From Sediminispirochaeta bajacaliforniensis DSM 16054 (GTDB lineage: Bacteria; Spirochaetota; Spirochaetia; DSM-16054; Sediminispirochaetaceae): a DNA stretch of 64,000 bases. The notes beneath the pieces are model-generated. The model made no database searches and had not been told where the DNA came from. It worked only from the letters and a program-made list of their open reading frames with translations. Numbering within the stretch: position 1 is the stretch's first letter; the number at the start of each line of letters is the position of its first letter. Below, in pieces: positions 44,088-52,783 of this stretch. Location of the stretch: assembly GCF_000378205.1 (NCBI RefSeq), contig NZ_KB899407.1, positions 239,295 through 303,294 on the forward strand, read 5' to 3'. A program made the translations under genes and the position numbers.

Positions 44088-44966
44088 ATGAATAATGACA
44101 AACAAGTTGTAGAAACTATGCCGAAGGTGATTGAGCAGCATCTCAGAGGCCTGGCCGACACGCTTGACTTTGTCGATGCCGAAGAAGGGTTTTCTCGTCT
44201 AAAACAGGCATGGTCGGAAAAGGAACGGCTTTTTACCGGGCAGACAAGGCTTCTCGAAATGGCCGAAATAACGGAACTTGCCGAAGATGATTCCCGGGGC
44301 TGTATCCTTCTTACAAATTCAGGCTCTCTCCTCTCGCTTTTTCCCCATAAGGGTGAAGGGCGGGTAATGGAATATGCAAGCATCCCCATACGATCCGATG
44401 TTCCTGACATCATCAGAGAACAGGGGGTCACATACGCACCCTCCCTCTCGATCGGCAATCCTGCGATCCTTCATGGGGCTCCCATCAAAAAGACTTCACC
44501 GGTATATCGCATTGCCGTCTGCGAAGAAGGAGTATCCCCTGCGGAACAGGAAAAGAGGATCAGGGAAGCCACCATTTTTTTGACCAATGGCTTTGCAAGG
44601 ATTAATTGCACCATCGAAACCCCTATGGCAGGTAAGATCGAGCATTTTACGAAAGATCGCATGGCAGCCTATATTGCCGGGCGTAACGACCTCACCCAAC
44701 TCCAGGTCCGCAGAATTTTGGATGATTTCTTCTCGGTGGTGGAAAGCGGCATTATGTTGGGCGAGCGGGTCTCGTTAGGCTCCCTCGGGAAAATCGGTTA
44801 CCGTGTGAGGCCGCCAAGCAAAGCCAGGATCATTACCGTCCCGGCGACTGGAGAGGAGATGACAATTCCCGCAAAGCCAAGCAGAGCTGTAGTTAAATTC
44901 TCACCTTCCGGAAGACTAAAAGAACGAGCCGAAGCCATTCCCATAGAAGAGGAAACGGACGACTAA
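44088..44966 (+). CDS. Unrecognised domain fused to an HU/IHF-type DNA-binding domain
   Basis: 292 residues. Residues 1-180 are the same unrecognised domain as in the neighbouring gene (NSGSLLSLFPHKG, YASIPIRSDVPD, TSPVYRIAVCEE). Residues about 185-285 are an HU-type fold: FTKDRMAAYIAGRNDLTQLQ helix, then GERVSLGSLGKIGYRVRPP and the arm-like ITVPATGEEMTIPAKPSRA, ending VVKFSPSGRLKERA. HU proteins bend DNA non-specifically. The fusion makes a DNA-binding version of the partner domain. A weak -10 TATCTT sits 6 bases upstream of the ATG, without SD. Confidence 0.82.
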   Translation: MNNDKQVVETMPKVIEQHLRGLADTLDFVDAEEGFSRLKQAWSEKERLFTGQTRLLEMAEITELAEDDSRGCILLTNSGSLLSLFPHKGEGRVMEYASIPIRSDVPDIIREQGVTYAPSLSIGNPAILHGAPIKKTSPVYRIAVCEEGVSPAEQEKRIREATIFLTNGFARINCTIETPMAGKIEHFTKDRMAAYIAGRNDLTQLQVRRILDDFFSVVESGIMLGERVSLGSLGKIGYRVRPPSKARIITVPATGEEMTIPAKPSRAVVKFSPSGRLKERAEAIPIEEETDD

Positions 44967-46513
44967 GTTCCGACCACTGTCATCGCCGCCCGGATGCCGT
45001 CGGCAGCGGAACTTACGATTCCCCCGGCCCAGCCGGAGGCCTCCCCCACCACAAAAAGCCCCGGGAATTGAGGGATAGATCCATCCCGATCCCGCAGAAC
45101 CTGGACGGAAGAAGAGGTTCTGCTTTCCAATCCAAGGATGGTTCCCGTATCAAACCCCCTGATCTTGCTGCAGAATTGAGCCAGACCACGACGAAGCCTT
45201 GGAAGAAGCAATTCAGGATAGAGGGCCTCGGGGTCTGCAGGAATGAGAGGAAAGGGATAGGAGCTCTCCTGGGGCAGTATTCCCGGAGCCTTTCCGGCGA
45301 GGAAGGCCGAAATAGAGGCGGCTGGTACCGCATAAGCATTGCCTACTTGCACAAAACGGCGCTCAAGATCGGCAAGAAGCTCCAGGGCTTCGAGAGGAGA
45401 AACGGGGCGTCCGGCAAGCTGGTCGGGATGGAGTCCAGCAACCACCGCCGCATTGGCAAAGCGTCCGTCCCTGTAATAATTACTCATACCATTGACAATA
45501 TTTCGATCGGAAAAAGCCGCCGCCGGAACCACCCGACCGCCGGGACACATACAAAAGGTATAGACATTATCCGCTGCCGTCAGACGATACTCCGCAGCCT
45601 TTACCCCGGGCACATGGAAGCTGCCCCATTGGGCATGATTAATGACACGCTGCTCATGCTCCACCCGAAAGCCAAGAGCAAAGTTTTTTGTTCGATAAGG
45701 TACCCCGCTGTGAATCATCATAGCGATGGTATCGTCGGCCGAATGGCCGCAGGCAACGATCAGATAATCACATTCCATCCCATCAATTTCCGAACCTTTG
45801 CCGCCAATGCTTTTTTTGCATGATAAACGAAACCCGCCTGCGGAAAGAGGGGTAAATCCCTCCAAAAACGTATCAAAAGCAAAGGAGCCTCCTAAGGTCT
45901 CCACCTTGGCACGAAGAGCACGAGTTATTCGAAAAAGGTTATCGCTGCCGAGATGGGGGTGTGCAAGCCAGGCTATCTCTTCGGGGGCCCCGGCTTCGAT
46001 GAAGGCTTTATGGATAAGAGCACGCTCGGGGCCGATATGCTTCGATCGGGAGGTCAGTTTGCCGTCGGAAAAGGCCCCCGCCCCTCCCTCACCAAAGGCA
46101 TAGTTGTTGCACAGGGGAAAGATCGAGTCGGCCTCAAAGGCATCGATATCGCGTTTACGTTTTTCAATCCGGGAACCGCGTTCTATGACGGTTACCGAAC
46201 ACCCCGCCTCGGCAAGAACCAAAGCCGAGAATATACCGGCGGGGCCACTACCGACCACCACCACATGACAGGGGCCACGCCTCTTGGGCACATGGGGGGG
46301 GGCAGGCGCTGTCCAGGACTCGCCCAGCAGTTGATCGGAGATGACAACAATCGACAAAAGCCAATGAATTTCCCTTTTCTTTCGTGCGTCAAGACTCTTT
46401 TTTTCGATTGCATAGCGGAATTCGGTCAGACCACTCTCTTTACGAAGAAGCCTGAGAAGGTCCTCTTCCCTGTAATCGGTAGGAAGAGACAGCTGATATC
46501 GTTTATAGCCCAT
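44963..46513 (-). CDS. FAD-dependent oxidoreductase (COG2509-like)
   Basis: About 516 residues from the ATG of MGYKRYQ; the 49 upstream codons overlap the divergent small gene. N-terminal helper domain (about 1-90), then Rossmann FAD motif VVVVGSGPAGIFSALVLAEAG (in two pieces), GEGGAGAFSDGKLTSR, SGVPYRTKNFALGFRVEHEQ and the C-terminal FVVGEASGWAGGI. This COG2509-type flavoprotein family is common but uncharacterised; many members are expected to reduce or epimerise unknown substrates. The stop overlaps that of the convergent HU-fused gene by four bases. Confidence 0.88.
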   Translation of the reverse strand: MGYKRYQLSLPTDYREEDLLRLLRKESGLTEFRYAIEKKSLDARKKREIHWLLSIVVISDQLLGESWTAPAPPHVPKRRGPCHVVVVGSGPAGIFSALVLAEAGCSVTVIERGSRIEKRKRDIDAFEADSIFPLCNNYAFGEGGAGAFSDGKLTSRSKHIGPERALIHKAFIEAGAPEEIAWLAHPHLGSDNLFRITRALRAKVETLGGSFAFDTFLEGFTPLSAGGFRLSCKKSIGGKGSEIDGMECDYLIVACGHSADDTIAMMIHSGVPYRTKNFALGFRVEHEQRVINHAQWGSFHVPGVKAAEYRLTAADNVYTFCMCPGGRVVPAAAFSDRNIVNGMSNYYRDGRFANAAVVAGLHPDQLAGRPVSPLEALELLADLERRFVQVGNAYAVPAASISAFLAGKAPGILPQESSYPFPLIPADPEALYPELLLPRLRRGLAQFCSKIRGFDTGTILGLESRTSSSVQVLRDRDGSIPQFPGLFVVGEASGWAGGIVSSAADGIRAAMTVVGT

Positions 46514-46583
46514 AGAGGACTTATCATAGGTAAATTTTGCCTTTCCGGCTACGCCTTGGTATCTTAAAGAAAGGAGGAACGGT

Positions 46584-46907
46584 ATGAACAGCCTCAATAG
46601 TTTGCATGATGAGTTTATACAAAAGCTCCCGGACGCCATTCCGGCTGATCTGCTTTTCAAGGCTTGCAGCCAGAATTTCTGGGGGGAAGAGTTGGAAACG
46701 ATCTGTGGAGAGCTGGCGGATACCCTGAATGCGGACTGCTCAAGGGAGGATTTCTACCTTTGGGACTATGATCACCTTGAATTTATTATCGAACAGGCAC
46801 GCCGATTCCATTTTTCGCTGCCGAAAAATTTCGTGAACGGCCTTCCGCAGCAGTTCGTTCTGCGCATCGAAGCCGACCATCTTTACGCACCGGAGTGCAG
46901 AAACTGA
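46584..46907 (+). CDS. Small uncharacterised protein
   Basis: 107 residues with a good SD (AAAGGAGG). Helical, acidic, with the segments FIQKLPDAIPADLLFKACS and DFYLWDYDHLEFII. No recognised family. It is three bases before nfo in the same direction, so it is probably in its operon. Confidence 0.6.
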   Translation: MNSLNSLHDEFIQKLPDAIPADLLFKACSQNFWGEELETICGELADTLNADCSREDFYLWDYDHLEFIIEQARRFHFSLPKNFVNGLPQQFVLRIEADHLYAPECRN

Positions 46908-46910
46908 ACT

Positions 46911-47756
46911 ATGAAGTATATCGGAGCACACGTTAGTGCCGCCGGCGGGGTTGAGAAGGCCCCGCTACATGCAGCGGAGATAGGCGCAGGGGCTTTTGCT
47001 CTTTTTACAAAAAATCAACGTCAGTGGAAGGCAAAGCCCTTGGATGAAAGCTCTGTAGCGGCTTTCTCCGACCATTTATCCCAAGCAGGGATCAGCCCCG
47101 ATCATGTGCTGCCCCACGATTCCTACCTCATCAACTTGGGTTCTCCGGAAGAAGAAAAATGGCAGCGTGCCTTCGATGCCTTTTTGGATGAAGTAAGACG
47201 GGCCGAACAACTCGGCCTCAAGCTTCTTAATTTTCATCCGGGAAGTCACCTGAAAAAGATATCCGAAGCGGAGTGTATAGCACGGATTGCAAAGGCGATG
47301 AACAGGGCCATAGCAGAAACCGATAGCCTGGTTCTGGTTATAGAAAATACCGCAGGCCAGGGTTCAAACATAGGTTACAGCTTCGAACAGCTGGGACGAC
47401 TTGTAGAGTTGACGGAAAATAAGAAGCGGGTCGGAGTCTGTATCGATACCTGCCACGCATTTGCCGCCGGGTATGATATCCGCAGCAGGGAAGCCTATGA
47501 CCATACCATGGCACACTTTGACGAAGTCGTCGGCCTTTCCTACCTGCGGGGTATGCACCTGAACGATGCCAAATCCGAGCTTGGAAGCAGGGTTGACCGT
47601 CATGCCCCCTTGGGGGACGGAAACATCGGTATCGAAGCCTTTCGTTTCCTGATGGAAGATCCCAGGCTCGATGATATTCCTCTGATTCTGGAGACACCGG
47701 AACCCGACCGCTGGGCCCAAGAAATCAAGACCCTTTACGACTTTGCAGGCATCTGA
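46911..47756 (+). CDS. nfo: Endonuclease IV
   Basis: 281 residues, usual length. Metal-site motifs: [50 protein letters not shown] and [12 protein letters not shown], which supply the three-zinc site of AP endonuclease IV. It cuts DNA 5' to abasic sites in base-excision repair. It starts three bases after the small 107-residue gene. After the stop the tRNA cluster begins. Confidence 0.95.
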   Translation: MKYIGAHVSAAGGVEKAPLHAAEIGAGAFALFTKNQRQWKAKPLDESSVAAFSDHLSQAGISPDHVLPHDSYLINLGSPEEEKWQRAFDAFLDEVRRAEQLGLKLLNFHPGSHLKKISEAECIARIAKAMNRAIAETDSLVLVIENTAGQGSNIGYSFEQLGRLVELTENKKRVGVCIDTCHAFAAGYDIRSREAYDHTMAHFDEVVGLSYLRGMHLNDAKSELGSRVDRHAPLGDGNIGIEAFRFLMEDPRLDDIPLILETPEPDRWAQEIKTLYDFAGI

Positions 47757-47849
47757 CGTCGGCGGCTGATCACATCGAAAATCAGCCGATATATTGACAA
47801 AGGAAGATGCCACAAGTATATTGAAGGCCCAGTTTGCTGGTCAGAGAAT

Positions 47850-47934
47850 GGAGAGGTGTCCGAGTGGTTGAAGGAGGCGGTCTTGAAAACCGTTGAGCTG
47901 CGAGGCTCCGTGGGTTCGAATCCCACCTTCTCCG
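47850..47934 (+). tRNA. tRNA-Ser (anticodon TGA)
   Basis: Cloverleaf with a 7-bp acceptor stem GGAGAGG, a T-arm with GTTCGAATC, the long variable arm typical of tRNA-Ser, and anticodon loop CTTGAAA reading TGA. CCA is not encoded. First of five clustered tRNA genes. Confidence 0.93.
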
Positions 47935-47951
47935 TATCAGCGTTTGTATTT

Positions 47952-48039
<88 letters not shown>

Positions 48040-48047
48040 TTTTGTAT

Positions 48048-48121
48048 GTACCCATAGCTCAGCTGGATAGAGCGTTAGATTGCGGATCTAAAGGCCGGAG
48101 GTTCGAGTCCTCTTGGGTACA
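48048..48121 (+). tRNA. tRNA-Arg (anticodon GCG)
   Basis: Acceptor stem GTACCCA with TGGGTAC, short variable loop, anticodon stem TTAGA/TCTAA with loop TTGCGGA reading GCG. Most bacteria use an ACG gene (edited to inosine) for these codons. A T run follows the 3' end. Confidence 0.88.
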
Positions 48122-48133
48122 TTCTTTTTTTAC

Positions 48134-48220
48134 GGAGAGATGCGAGAGCGGTTGAATCGGACGGACTCGAAATCCGTTGTACCGTTTACGGTACCGAGGG
48201 TTCGAATCCCTCTCTCTCCG
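48134..48220 (+). tRNA. tRNA-Ser (anticodon CGA)
   Basis: Acceptor stem GGAGAGA with TCTCTCC, long variable arm, anticodon loop CTCGAAA reading CGA. Confidence 0.93.
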
Positions 48221-48245
48221 CAGGCAAAAAGAGTATCGTGATTCT

Positions 48246-48333
48246 GGAGAGATGTCCGAGAGGCCGAAGGAGTACGCTTGGAAAGCGTATGTACTCTAAC
48301 CGGGTACCGGGGGTTCGAATCCCCCTCTCTCCG
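48246..48333 (+). tRNA. tRNA-Ser (anticodon GGA)
   Basis: Acceptor stem GGAGAGA with TCTCTCC, long variable arm, T-loop TTCGAAT, anticodon loop TTGGAAA reading GGA. Confidence 0.93.
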
Positions 48334-48339
48334 TTATTT

Positions 48340-48469
48340 CCCCTTGGCTTCCCGGTCAGGTCCTGCGCTATTGTCCACCGCCCAACTCCGTCAGGACCGG
48401 AAGGTAGCAGCGGTAAGCGGACGGATGATGAGCCGCAACCGGCTTGATCGGTGCCGAGGGGTTTTTTTT
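48340..48469 (+). ncRNA. ffs: Small SRP RNA (4.5S type) with T-run terminator
   Basis: The domain-IV signature GTCAGGACCGGAAGGTAGCAGC (in two halves of at most 20 bases) lies at about 48389-48410. Outer strands pair: CCCCTTGGC (48340-48348) with GCCGAGGGG (48453-48461). A run of eight T at 48462-48469 is the terminator. The RNA binds Ffh to form the signal recognition particle. dnaX starts 20 bases after the terminator. Confidence 0.9.
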
Positions 48470-48488
48470 CGGCCAATATGGGTGGACA

Positions 48489-50240
48489 ATGTCATACGAA
48501 GTAACAGCAACAAGGAAACGGCCCCAGGGCTTTGAAACACTGGTTGGTCAGGATTTTGTCGTATCGACCCTTTCCAGTGCGGTTTCGTCGGGGAGAATAG
48601 CCCACGCCTATCTTTTTTCCGGCCCAAGAGGTGTCGGCAAGACCTCTGCGGCACGGCTTCTCGCAAAGGCCCTGAACTGTGAAAACGGCCCAACTCCTGC
48701 TCCTTGCGGGGAGTGTAGCAGCTGTCGGGAAATCTCCAGAGGTAACAGCCTCGATGTGATCGAGATCGACGGTGCCAGCAATACCAGCGTCAATGATGTA
48801 CGGGAGATTAAGGACGAGGTCCTCTTTGCACCAAATAGCGGCCGCTACAAGGTGTATATCATCGACGAGGTCCACATGCTCTCCAACAGTGCCTTCAACG
48901 CACTGCTGAAGACCATAGAAGAGCCGCCTCCCTACATTGTCTTTATCTTTGCAACTACGGAAATTCACAAGGTACCGGCGACCATTCGCAGCCGTTGCCA
49001 GCAGTTCAATTTTCGCCTTATTCAGCCTGAAACGATCAAGAATAAATTAGCCGAAGCAGCCGCGGAGTTACAGATAGAGGCCGAAGATGAGGCGCTTTTC
49101 TGGATTGCCAAGGAGGCGACGGGAAGCCTTCGGGACGCATATACCCTTTTCGACCAGGTAGCCTCTTTTTCAGACAAGGGAATCACCTTGGAAGAGATAC
49201 GCCAAAAGCTGGGGCTGGTAGGTCTGGAACGGATAAACGGGGTTGCAGAGGCTTTGGCGGAAGAGGATGCAGGAAAGGCCATCGATCTGACCGAATCAAT
49301 CCTTACCGACGGCGTCGCAGTAGAGCAGTTCATCATTGATCTGGCCGAATACTTTCGAAATCTCCTTTTTATTCATCACGGAATCAAAAAAGAGGCGGTT
49401 CTCGGTTACAGCCCCGAACGTTTTTCGTCCAAGGCACGGGAAGCATGGAGCGTCTCTCAGATGGAGACGGCCATCGAACTCCTGCTCAAATTGTACCGGG
49501 AGATTCGCTACAGCCTGAACCAACGCTTTGAACTGGAACTTGTCATGAGCCGTCTGGCCGGTATGCGAAGCTACCTCTCCCCCAAAGAGGTTCTCCACCA
49601 AATCGGTAAACTTCGTAGCGAGCTGGTGGAAGGGAAACTTCCCCTTGATTCGCAGCAAGCAGCCGGTCCCGACAATGATGTTCCTGAAACCGAGCCTCCC
49701 CGGAGTTCACAGATTCGCGAACACGCATCCACCCCCCGAGAACAGGTTCCCCAAGACGCCTCCCAATCGGCCTCACAGAAGGCATCGAATCCTGTTCATG
49801 AAAAGAGGCACCAGGACTCGATATCACCCGAAGAACACGAAGAAGCCCCCCAGGAAGCCGGTCATGCCGTTGCAGAACAAACAGAGCAGGCAGGCGTACC
49901 AAGAAATCTTAGCCAAGAGGAAATTCAGCAGACAATTGACTCCTTACGAAAAACAAAGCCCGCCCTGGTTTCGGCATTAGAGAAGGCGGGAACATGGCAC
50001 CTGGAGGGAGAAACGCTTTCCATCGATTTTGAAAACGGCTTTACCGTTAACTTCGTGCGTGGAGAGATTCCCATCCTTGCCGATGCGCTGTTGCAAATCA
50101 TCGGATTTCGACCGGCGATTAAACTCAACACAATATCAAAGGAACAACAGCAGGAAGAAAACGACGATACAGAGGTTCGGCTTGTCACAGAAGTATTCCG
50201 CGGTGAAGTAATCGGCCCCAAAAAAGGAGAGAGGGAATGA
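48489..50240 (+). CDS. dnaX: DNA polymerase III subunits gamma/tau
   Basis: 583 residues from the ATG of MSYEVTATRKRP; the frame opens earlier inside the SRP RNA. Clamp-loader AAA+ core: Walker A GPRGVGKTSAAR, the zinc module CGECSSCR and a DEVHMLS motif, followed by the long Pro/Glu/Gln-rich linker (about 400-480) and the tau-type C-terminal domain. It loads the beta clamp and joins the replisome. GGGTGG precedes the ATG. ybaB overlaps its stop by four bases, forming the usual dnaX-ybaB-recR operon. Confidence 0.95.
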   Translation: MSYEVTATRKRPQGFETLVGQDFVVSTLSSAVSSGRIAHAYLFSGPRGVGKTSAARLLAKALNCENGPTPAPCGECSSCREISRGNSLDVIEIDGASNTSVNDVREIKDEVLFAPNSGRYKVYIIDEVHMLSNSAFNALLKTIEEPPPYIVFIFATTEIHKVPATIRSRCQQFNFRLIQPETIKNKLAEAAAELQIEAEDEALFWIAKEATGSLRDAYTLFDQVASFSDKGITLEEIRQKLGLVGLERINGVAEALAEEDAGKAIDLTESILTDGVAVEQFIIDLAEYFRNLLFIHHGIKKEAVLGYSPERFSSKAREAWSVSQMETAIELLLKLYREIRYSLNQRFELELVMSRLAGMRSYLSPKEVLHQIGKLRSELVEGKLPLDSQQAAGPDNDVPETEPPRSSQIREHASTPREQVPQDASQSASQKASNPVHEKRHQDSISPEEHEEAPQEAGHAVAEQTEQAGVPRNLSQEEIQQTIDSLRKTKPALVSALEKAGTWHLEGETLSIDFENGFTVNFVRGEIPILADALLQIIGFRPAIKLNTISKEQQQEENDDTEVRLVTEVFRGEVIGPKKGERE

Positions 50241-50569
50241 ATCCCATGGACCTGTTCAAAAACATACAGAACCTACAATCCGGCATGAAAGACATGCAGG
50301 AGCAGTTGAAAGATATCGTGGTAATCGGTACTGCGGGCGGTGGCATGGTCGCCATCGAAATGAACGGACAGATGCAGGTCATCGGTGTCAGAATCGAACG
50401 CGAAGTAGTCGATCCCGAAGATATAGGCATGCTGGAAGATCTGGTCCGGGCCGCTTTTAACGATGCATTTGCAAAGGTTCGCGAAGAGATGCAGAATAAA
50501 CTTTCCGGCGGTTTGGGAAATCTGAACCTTCCGCCCGACTTGCTTAACAATTTGGGAAACCCCGGCTGA
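50237..50569 (+). CDS. ybaB: YbaB/EbfC nucleoid-associated protein
   Basis: 110 residues. Core motif GTAGGGMVAIEMNGQMQVIGVRI-type strand (in pieces: GGGMVAIEMNG, MQVIGVRI) and the helix DMQEQLKDI. The protein binds DNA as a dimer and in Borrelia binds TGTnACA-like sites (EbfC). It overlaps dnaX by four bases and is followed by recR with a one-base gap. Confidence 0.93.
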   Translation: MNPMDLFKNIQNLQSGMKDMQEQLKDIVVIGTAGGGMVAIEMNGQMQVIGVRIEREVVDPEDIGMLEDLVRAAFNDAFAKVREEMQNKLSGGLGNLNLPPDLLNNLGNPG

Positions 50570-50570
50570 T

Positions 50571-51158
50571 ATGAACCAGTTGGAGCGACTCATCCGAAGC
50601 CTTTCTAGGTTACCGGGTGTGGGAAGAAAGAGTGCCGCACGAATTGCCCATTACCTTCTCAAAGCCGATTCGGCCTTTGTCACGCGACTTGCGGAAGAGA
50701 TCGGCACACTAAAAGAACACATACATCCCTGCCCTGTCTGCGGAAACTTCACCGAGGATGCGCTCTGTTCCGTCTGCTCGGATCCTCGTCGGGATGGAAC
50801 ACAGATCTGCGTGGTGGAAGAGCCTCAGGATGTGGCGACCATCGAGTCAACAGGGGAGTATAACGGCCTTTTTCACGTTCTTGGCGGAGCCATCAATCCG
50901 ATGAACGGAGTCGGGCCGAGCGATCTTTCCATTGATAAGCTGGTCAAACGGGCATCCGAAGATACGGTGAAGGAAATTATCATCGCAACCAATCCTACAG
51001 TCGAGGGAGACACCACCGCACTTTACCTTCAGAATATCCTAAAGGAACGCCCCATTGAGGTCAGCCGCCTGGCATCCGGGCTGCCGGTAGGCGGTGATCT
51101 CGAATATGCGGACAAGCTTACCCTTGCCCGCTCCTTCCGGGGACGAACGAAACTATAG
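50571..51158 (+). CDS. recR: Recombination protein RecR
   Basis: 195 residues. HhH segment SRLPGVGRKSAARIAHYLL, zinc finger C4 (CPVCGNFTEDALCSVC), TOPRIM domain CVVEEPQDVATIESTGEY and the end ASGLPVGGDLEYAD. RecR works with RecFO to load RecA at gaps. It is the last gene of the dnaX operon; its stop overlaps the convergent glycosidase by six bases. Confidence 0.95.
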   Translation: MNQLERLIRSLSRLPGVGRKSAARIAHYLLKADSAFVTRLAEEIGTLKEHIHPCPVCGNFTEDALCSVCSDPRRDGTQICVVEEPQDVATIESTGEYNGLFHVLGGAINPMNGVGPSDLSIDKLVKRASEDTVKEIIIATNPTVEGDTTALYLQNILKERPIEVSRLASGLPVGGDLEYADKLTLARSFRGRTKL

Positions 51159-52592
51159 TTTGTCGATCAACATCGAACACTTCCCCGACGGGATCGGCAG
51201 GGTCTTCTTTTTCTTTTCATCCAATACTGTGATCGTGAAATAGTAGAGTTTTTCCGACTCAAGCCTTATCTCCCACCCTCTCGAACTTTTGTTACTGAGG
51301 ATGGTAATCATATTACGCTTGAGCGAAAGATTCTCGATTCCCATGATCTCCAAGGTAGGAACGATCCAATCGACGGTCTTTCTCGGCAAACTGATGGTCA
51401 AACCAAGAACATTTTCAATCATCAGGGTGATAGTGGAAAGAGCAATTCCCGGCAGATATAGCGGTCTCGGGAAATCCTCACTATCGGGCCACTGTGCAGG
51501 GCCTTCCTTATGGGGAAGATAAGCTTCCCACAAATTTCCCTTTTTATCACCTTCGGGATGCAGGGTATCAAGCATAAAATAGAGATGCCGGATAGATGCT
51601 TCTCTGGCCAGCTCATAGCGGGCATATTTTTCAAGCCCCTTGATAACCATGAAATTCAACGAAGGATAGACAGACCCTCGACAACCGTATCCATTCTCAG
51701 TGAAATGGGGAGAATCAACAGCCAAAGAGGGAAAGGGATGTTCTGTACCGAAGGTTTCCGGATTCTTCAAATGAGCGATGAGAGCATTAGACTTGTCCTC
51801 ATTAGGGATCTCGGCAAGGAGGGTCCAATATGCACCAATCATCTTTTCGTTAAGGCGCTTCCCCTCTTTATCAAGATCGTAATAAAAACCGCTTTCCTCA
51901 TCCCACATCTGAGAATTAATTCTTGTCTTTAGAGAAAAGTAATTTCTTTTATACCTAAAACTTATCTCTTTGTCGTTGAGAACATCGCCAATCGCACTCA
52001 TATAGAGCGCGTTAACGGCCTGCTGCGCATTAAAATCAAGCAGATAGACCGCTCCCTCGCGGGGGGCATTCTCCATCATGGATGCTTCCGCAGGTACGAC
52101 GTACAGCCCGGTATCATCTTTAAAATTAAGCTCAAGCCAGGCATAGTAGGCCTCAAGATAAGACATAATCTCCTTGAGCCGTTTCTTATTGCCGACCTTA
52201 TGAAACAGATTGTATTCTGCCAAGGCAAAAAGTGGAGGGCCAACCCCAAGAGGGTTTTCCTCGGTTAAAACCGGATTACCATCGTCTATTCGATAGGTAC
52301 AGCGGATGGCACCGTCGCTTTCCTGCTTACCGTAGAAATTATCCAGGTTGTGGAAGGCGGAAAAAAGTCGGTTGCTGTAAACCAAGAAAAAGGTAGACAT
52401 GCATGCCTCTGCCTGGTTAATCGTATCTCCACCGGGGTAGCGAAAAAATTGCTCCTGGAGCCCATTTTTCTCTCCGTTTCGATACCAGGCTTCCTCTATC
52501 CACGCCCAGCTTTTTTCATAAATATCGACAAAGTCTTGATCGTAAAAATGAACGATCGGAAACCCTTTTTTCGAAATTAGTGAATTATGCAT
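51153..52592 (-). CDS. (Alpha/alpha)6-barrel glycoside hydrolase (GH63/MGH1-like)
   Basis: 479 residues, no signal peptide, cytoplasmic. Helical-barrel motifs: GGDTINQAEACMSTFF, ENPLGVGPPLFALAEYNLF, MWDEESGFYYDLD, GCRGSVYPSLNFMVIKGLEKY and NLWEAYLPHKEGPA. These match the MGH1-like/GH63 group that includes mannosylglycerate/glucosylglycerate hydrolases. A beta-rich C-terminal part follows. The acid residues cannot be assigned with confidence; the substrate may be an alpha-linked small sugar. AAAGGGG precedes the ATG. Confidence 0.8.
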   Translation of the reverse strand: MHNSLISKKGFPIVHFYDQDFVDIYEKSWAWIEEAWYRNGEKNGLQEQFFRYPGGDTINQAEACMSTFFLVYSNRLFSAFHNLDNFYGKQESDGAIRCTYRIDDGNPVLTEENPLGVGPPLFALAEYNLFHKVGNKKRLKEIMSYLEAYYAWLELNFKDDTGLYVVPAEASMMENAPREGAVYLLDFNAQQAVNALYMSAIGDVLNDKEISFRYKRNYFSLKTRINSQMWDEESGFYYDLDKEGKRLNEKMIGAYWTLLAEIPNEDKSNALIAHLKNPETFGTEHPFPSLAVDSPHFTENGYGCRGSVYPSLNFMVIKGLEKYARYELAREASIRHLYFMLDTLHPEGDKKGNLWEAYLPHKEGPAQWPDSEDFPRPLYLPGIALSTITLMIENVLGLTISLPRKTVDWIVPTLEIMGIENLSLKRNMITILSNKSSRGWEIRLESEKLYYFTITVLDEKKKKTLPIPSGKCSMLIDKL

Positions 52593-52732
52593 AATCCCCT
52601 TTCTACATGCACGATAAAGAGGGCATACCTCTAGATCAGAGTATAAAATATTATGAGGTTATAAGTTACTACGTATCGCGTGGGAAGTCAAATTTACTTT
52701 TTACTCTCTATCCTGTCAAGAGAAAGGAACAA

Positions 52733-52758
52733 CGACGAAAAGCCCACCCTTTTCGCCG
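52733..52758 (-). terminator. Terminator of the NfeD-SPFH operon
   Basis: Read on the minus strand, a 10-bp stem with one G-T pair (loop 6 bases), downstream of the SPFH gene, is followed by a T-rich run. Confidence 0.6.
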
Positions 52759-52783
52759 CTCTTACCTCGAAGGGTCGGGCCAA

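Noticed and set aside
48444..48488. Upstream start of dnaX
   Set aside because: It falls inside the SRP RNA and its terminator; the ATG at 48489 matches the usual N-terminus.
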